From assembly GCA_002238925.1 (NCBI GenBank), contig MPNH01000005.1:61578-125577 (forward strand): 64,000 nucleotides of DNA, read 5' to 3'. The translations under genes and the position numbers were made by a program. This DNA comes from Spirochaetaceae bacterium bin103 (GTDB lineage Bacteria; Spirochaetota; Spirochaetia; SZUA-6; Bin103). Below are positions 64,000 through 64,000 of the stretch, piece by piece; the stretch's first letter is position 1; the number at the start of each line of letters is the position of its first letter. The notes beneath the pieces are model-generated. The model did no database searches and had not been told where the DNA came from. It worked only from the letters and a program-made list of their open reading frames with translations.

Positions 64000-64000
64000 C

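Overview
The window is a GC-rich (about 70% by eye), densely packed bacterial chromosome segment. The host looks like an uncultured heterotroph. Two peptide-type ABC substrate-binding proteins carry the 'A-x-G-x-E-E' start of the mature protein often seen in Spirochaetota, so a spirochaete-like host is my best inference, held with low to moderate confidence. No rRNA, tRNA, CRISPR array or insertion sequence was seen, and no stretch over 300 bases lacks a gene.

Layout. 1-2035: the end of a sulfatase, a GH172/DUF2961 glycosidase and a cupin. 2158-3921: a type II restriction-modification pair resembling SmaI/M.SmaI, lower in GC than its surroundings. 3944-6033: a DadA-like oxidase and a Nudix hydrolase. 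6009-10632: a MoxR ATPase divergent from a DUF4129/DUF58 membrane operon. 10689-23687: carbohydrate and general metabolism, with two Gfo/Idh/MocA dehydrogenases, a DUF4432 protein, FabF, a YgjP-like protease, tagaturonate epimerase, a DUF212 protein, an SMP-30 lactonase, an aldo/keto reductase, an MFS-HEAT fusion and a Zn-alcohol dehydrogenase. 23692-30500: CcdA/TlpA, ThuA, a sigma/anti-sigma pair, a TrpD-like enzyme, a small ATPase, a phytanoyl-CoA-dioxygenase-like (PhyH) enzyme and a nitroreductase. 30618-34478: a GldA/F/G-type ABC system with a DUF4340 protein. 34578-42312: an oligopeptide ABC transporter (ATPases on +, permeases and binding protein on -) around a PpiC-like foldase. 42397-45297: two broken genes (FG-GAP/ASPIC and GH32). 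45302-49672: a second peptide/sugar ABC importer. 49765-57734: sulfatase, PHP, two PhyH-type enzymes (one fused to a hydratase), GNAT, VapBC and a homocysteine methyltransferase. 57801-59409: a decayed substrate-binding protein.

From about 59430 to the window edge the base composition drops to roughly half GC and the gene content changes to an accessory island. It holds a papain-like peptidase candidate with a small partner, an XRE regulator, and a ubiquitin-like conjugation cassette: a ubiquitin-like protein, a cysteine-less E2-like protein and a JAB-E1 fusion. The end of an unknown Pro/Ala-rich protein precedes it. This cassette is the most interesting content of the window; the cassette type is known in bacteria, but this protein set and its neighbours deserve study.

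The metabolic genes fit a consumer of sulfated or uronate-containing polysaccharides: sulfatases, GH172, GH32 remnant, UxaE, SMP-30, Gfo/Idh/MocA and two ABC importers. Five blocks of almost pure G/C (23232-23311, 24985-25072, 43031-43065, 45022-45110, 47451-47632) interrupt or flank genes, two of them with duplicated flanks. They may be assembly artefacts or hypermutable insertions and should be verified before any 'pseudogene' call is trusted.
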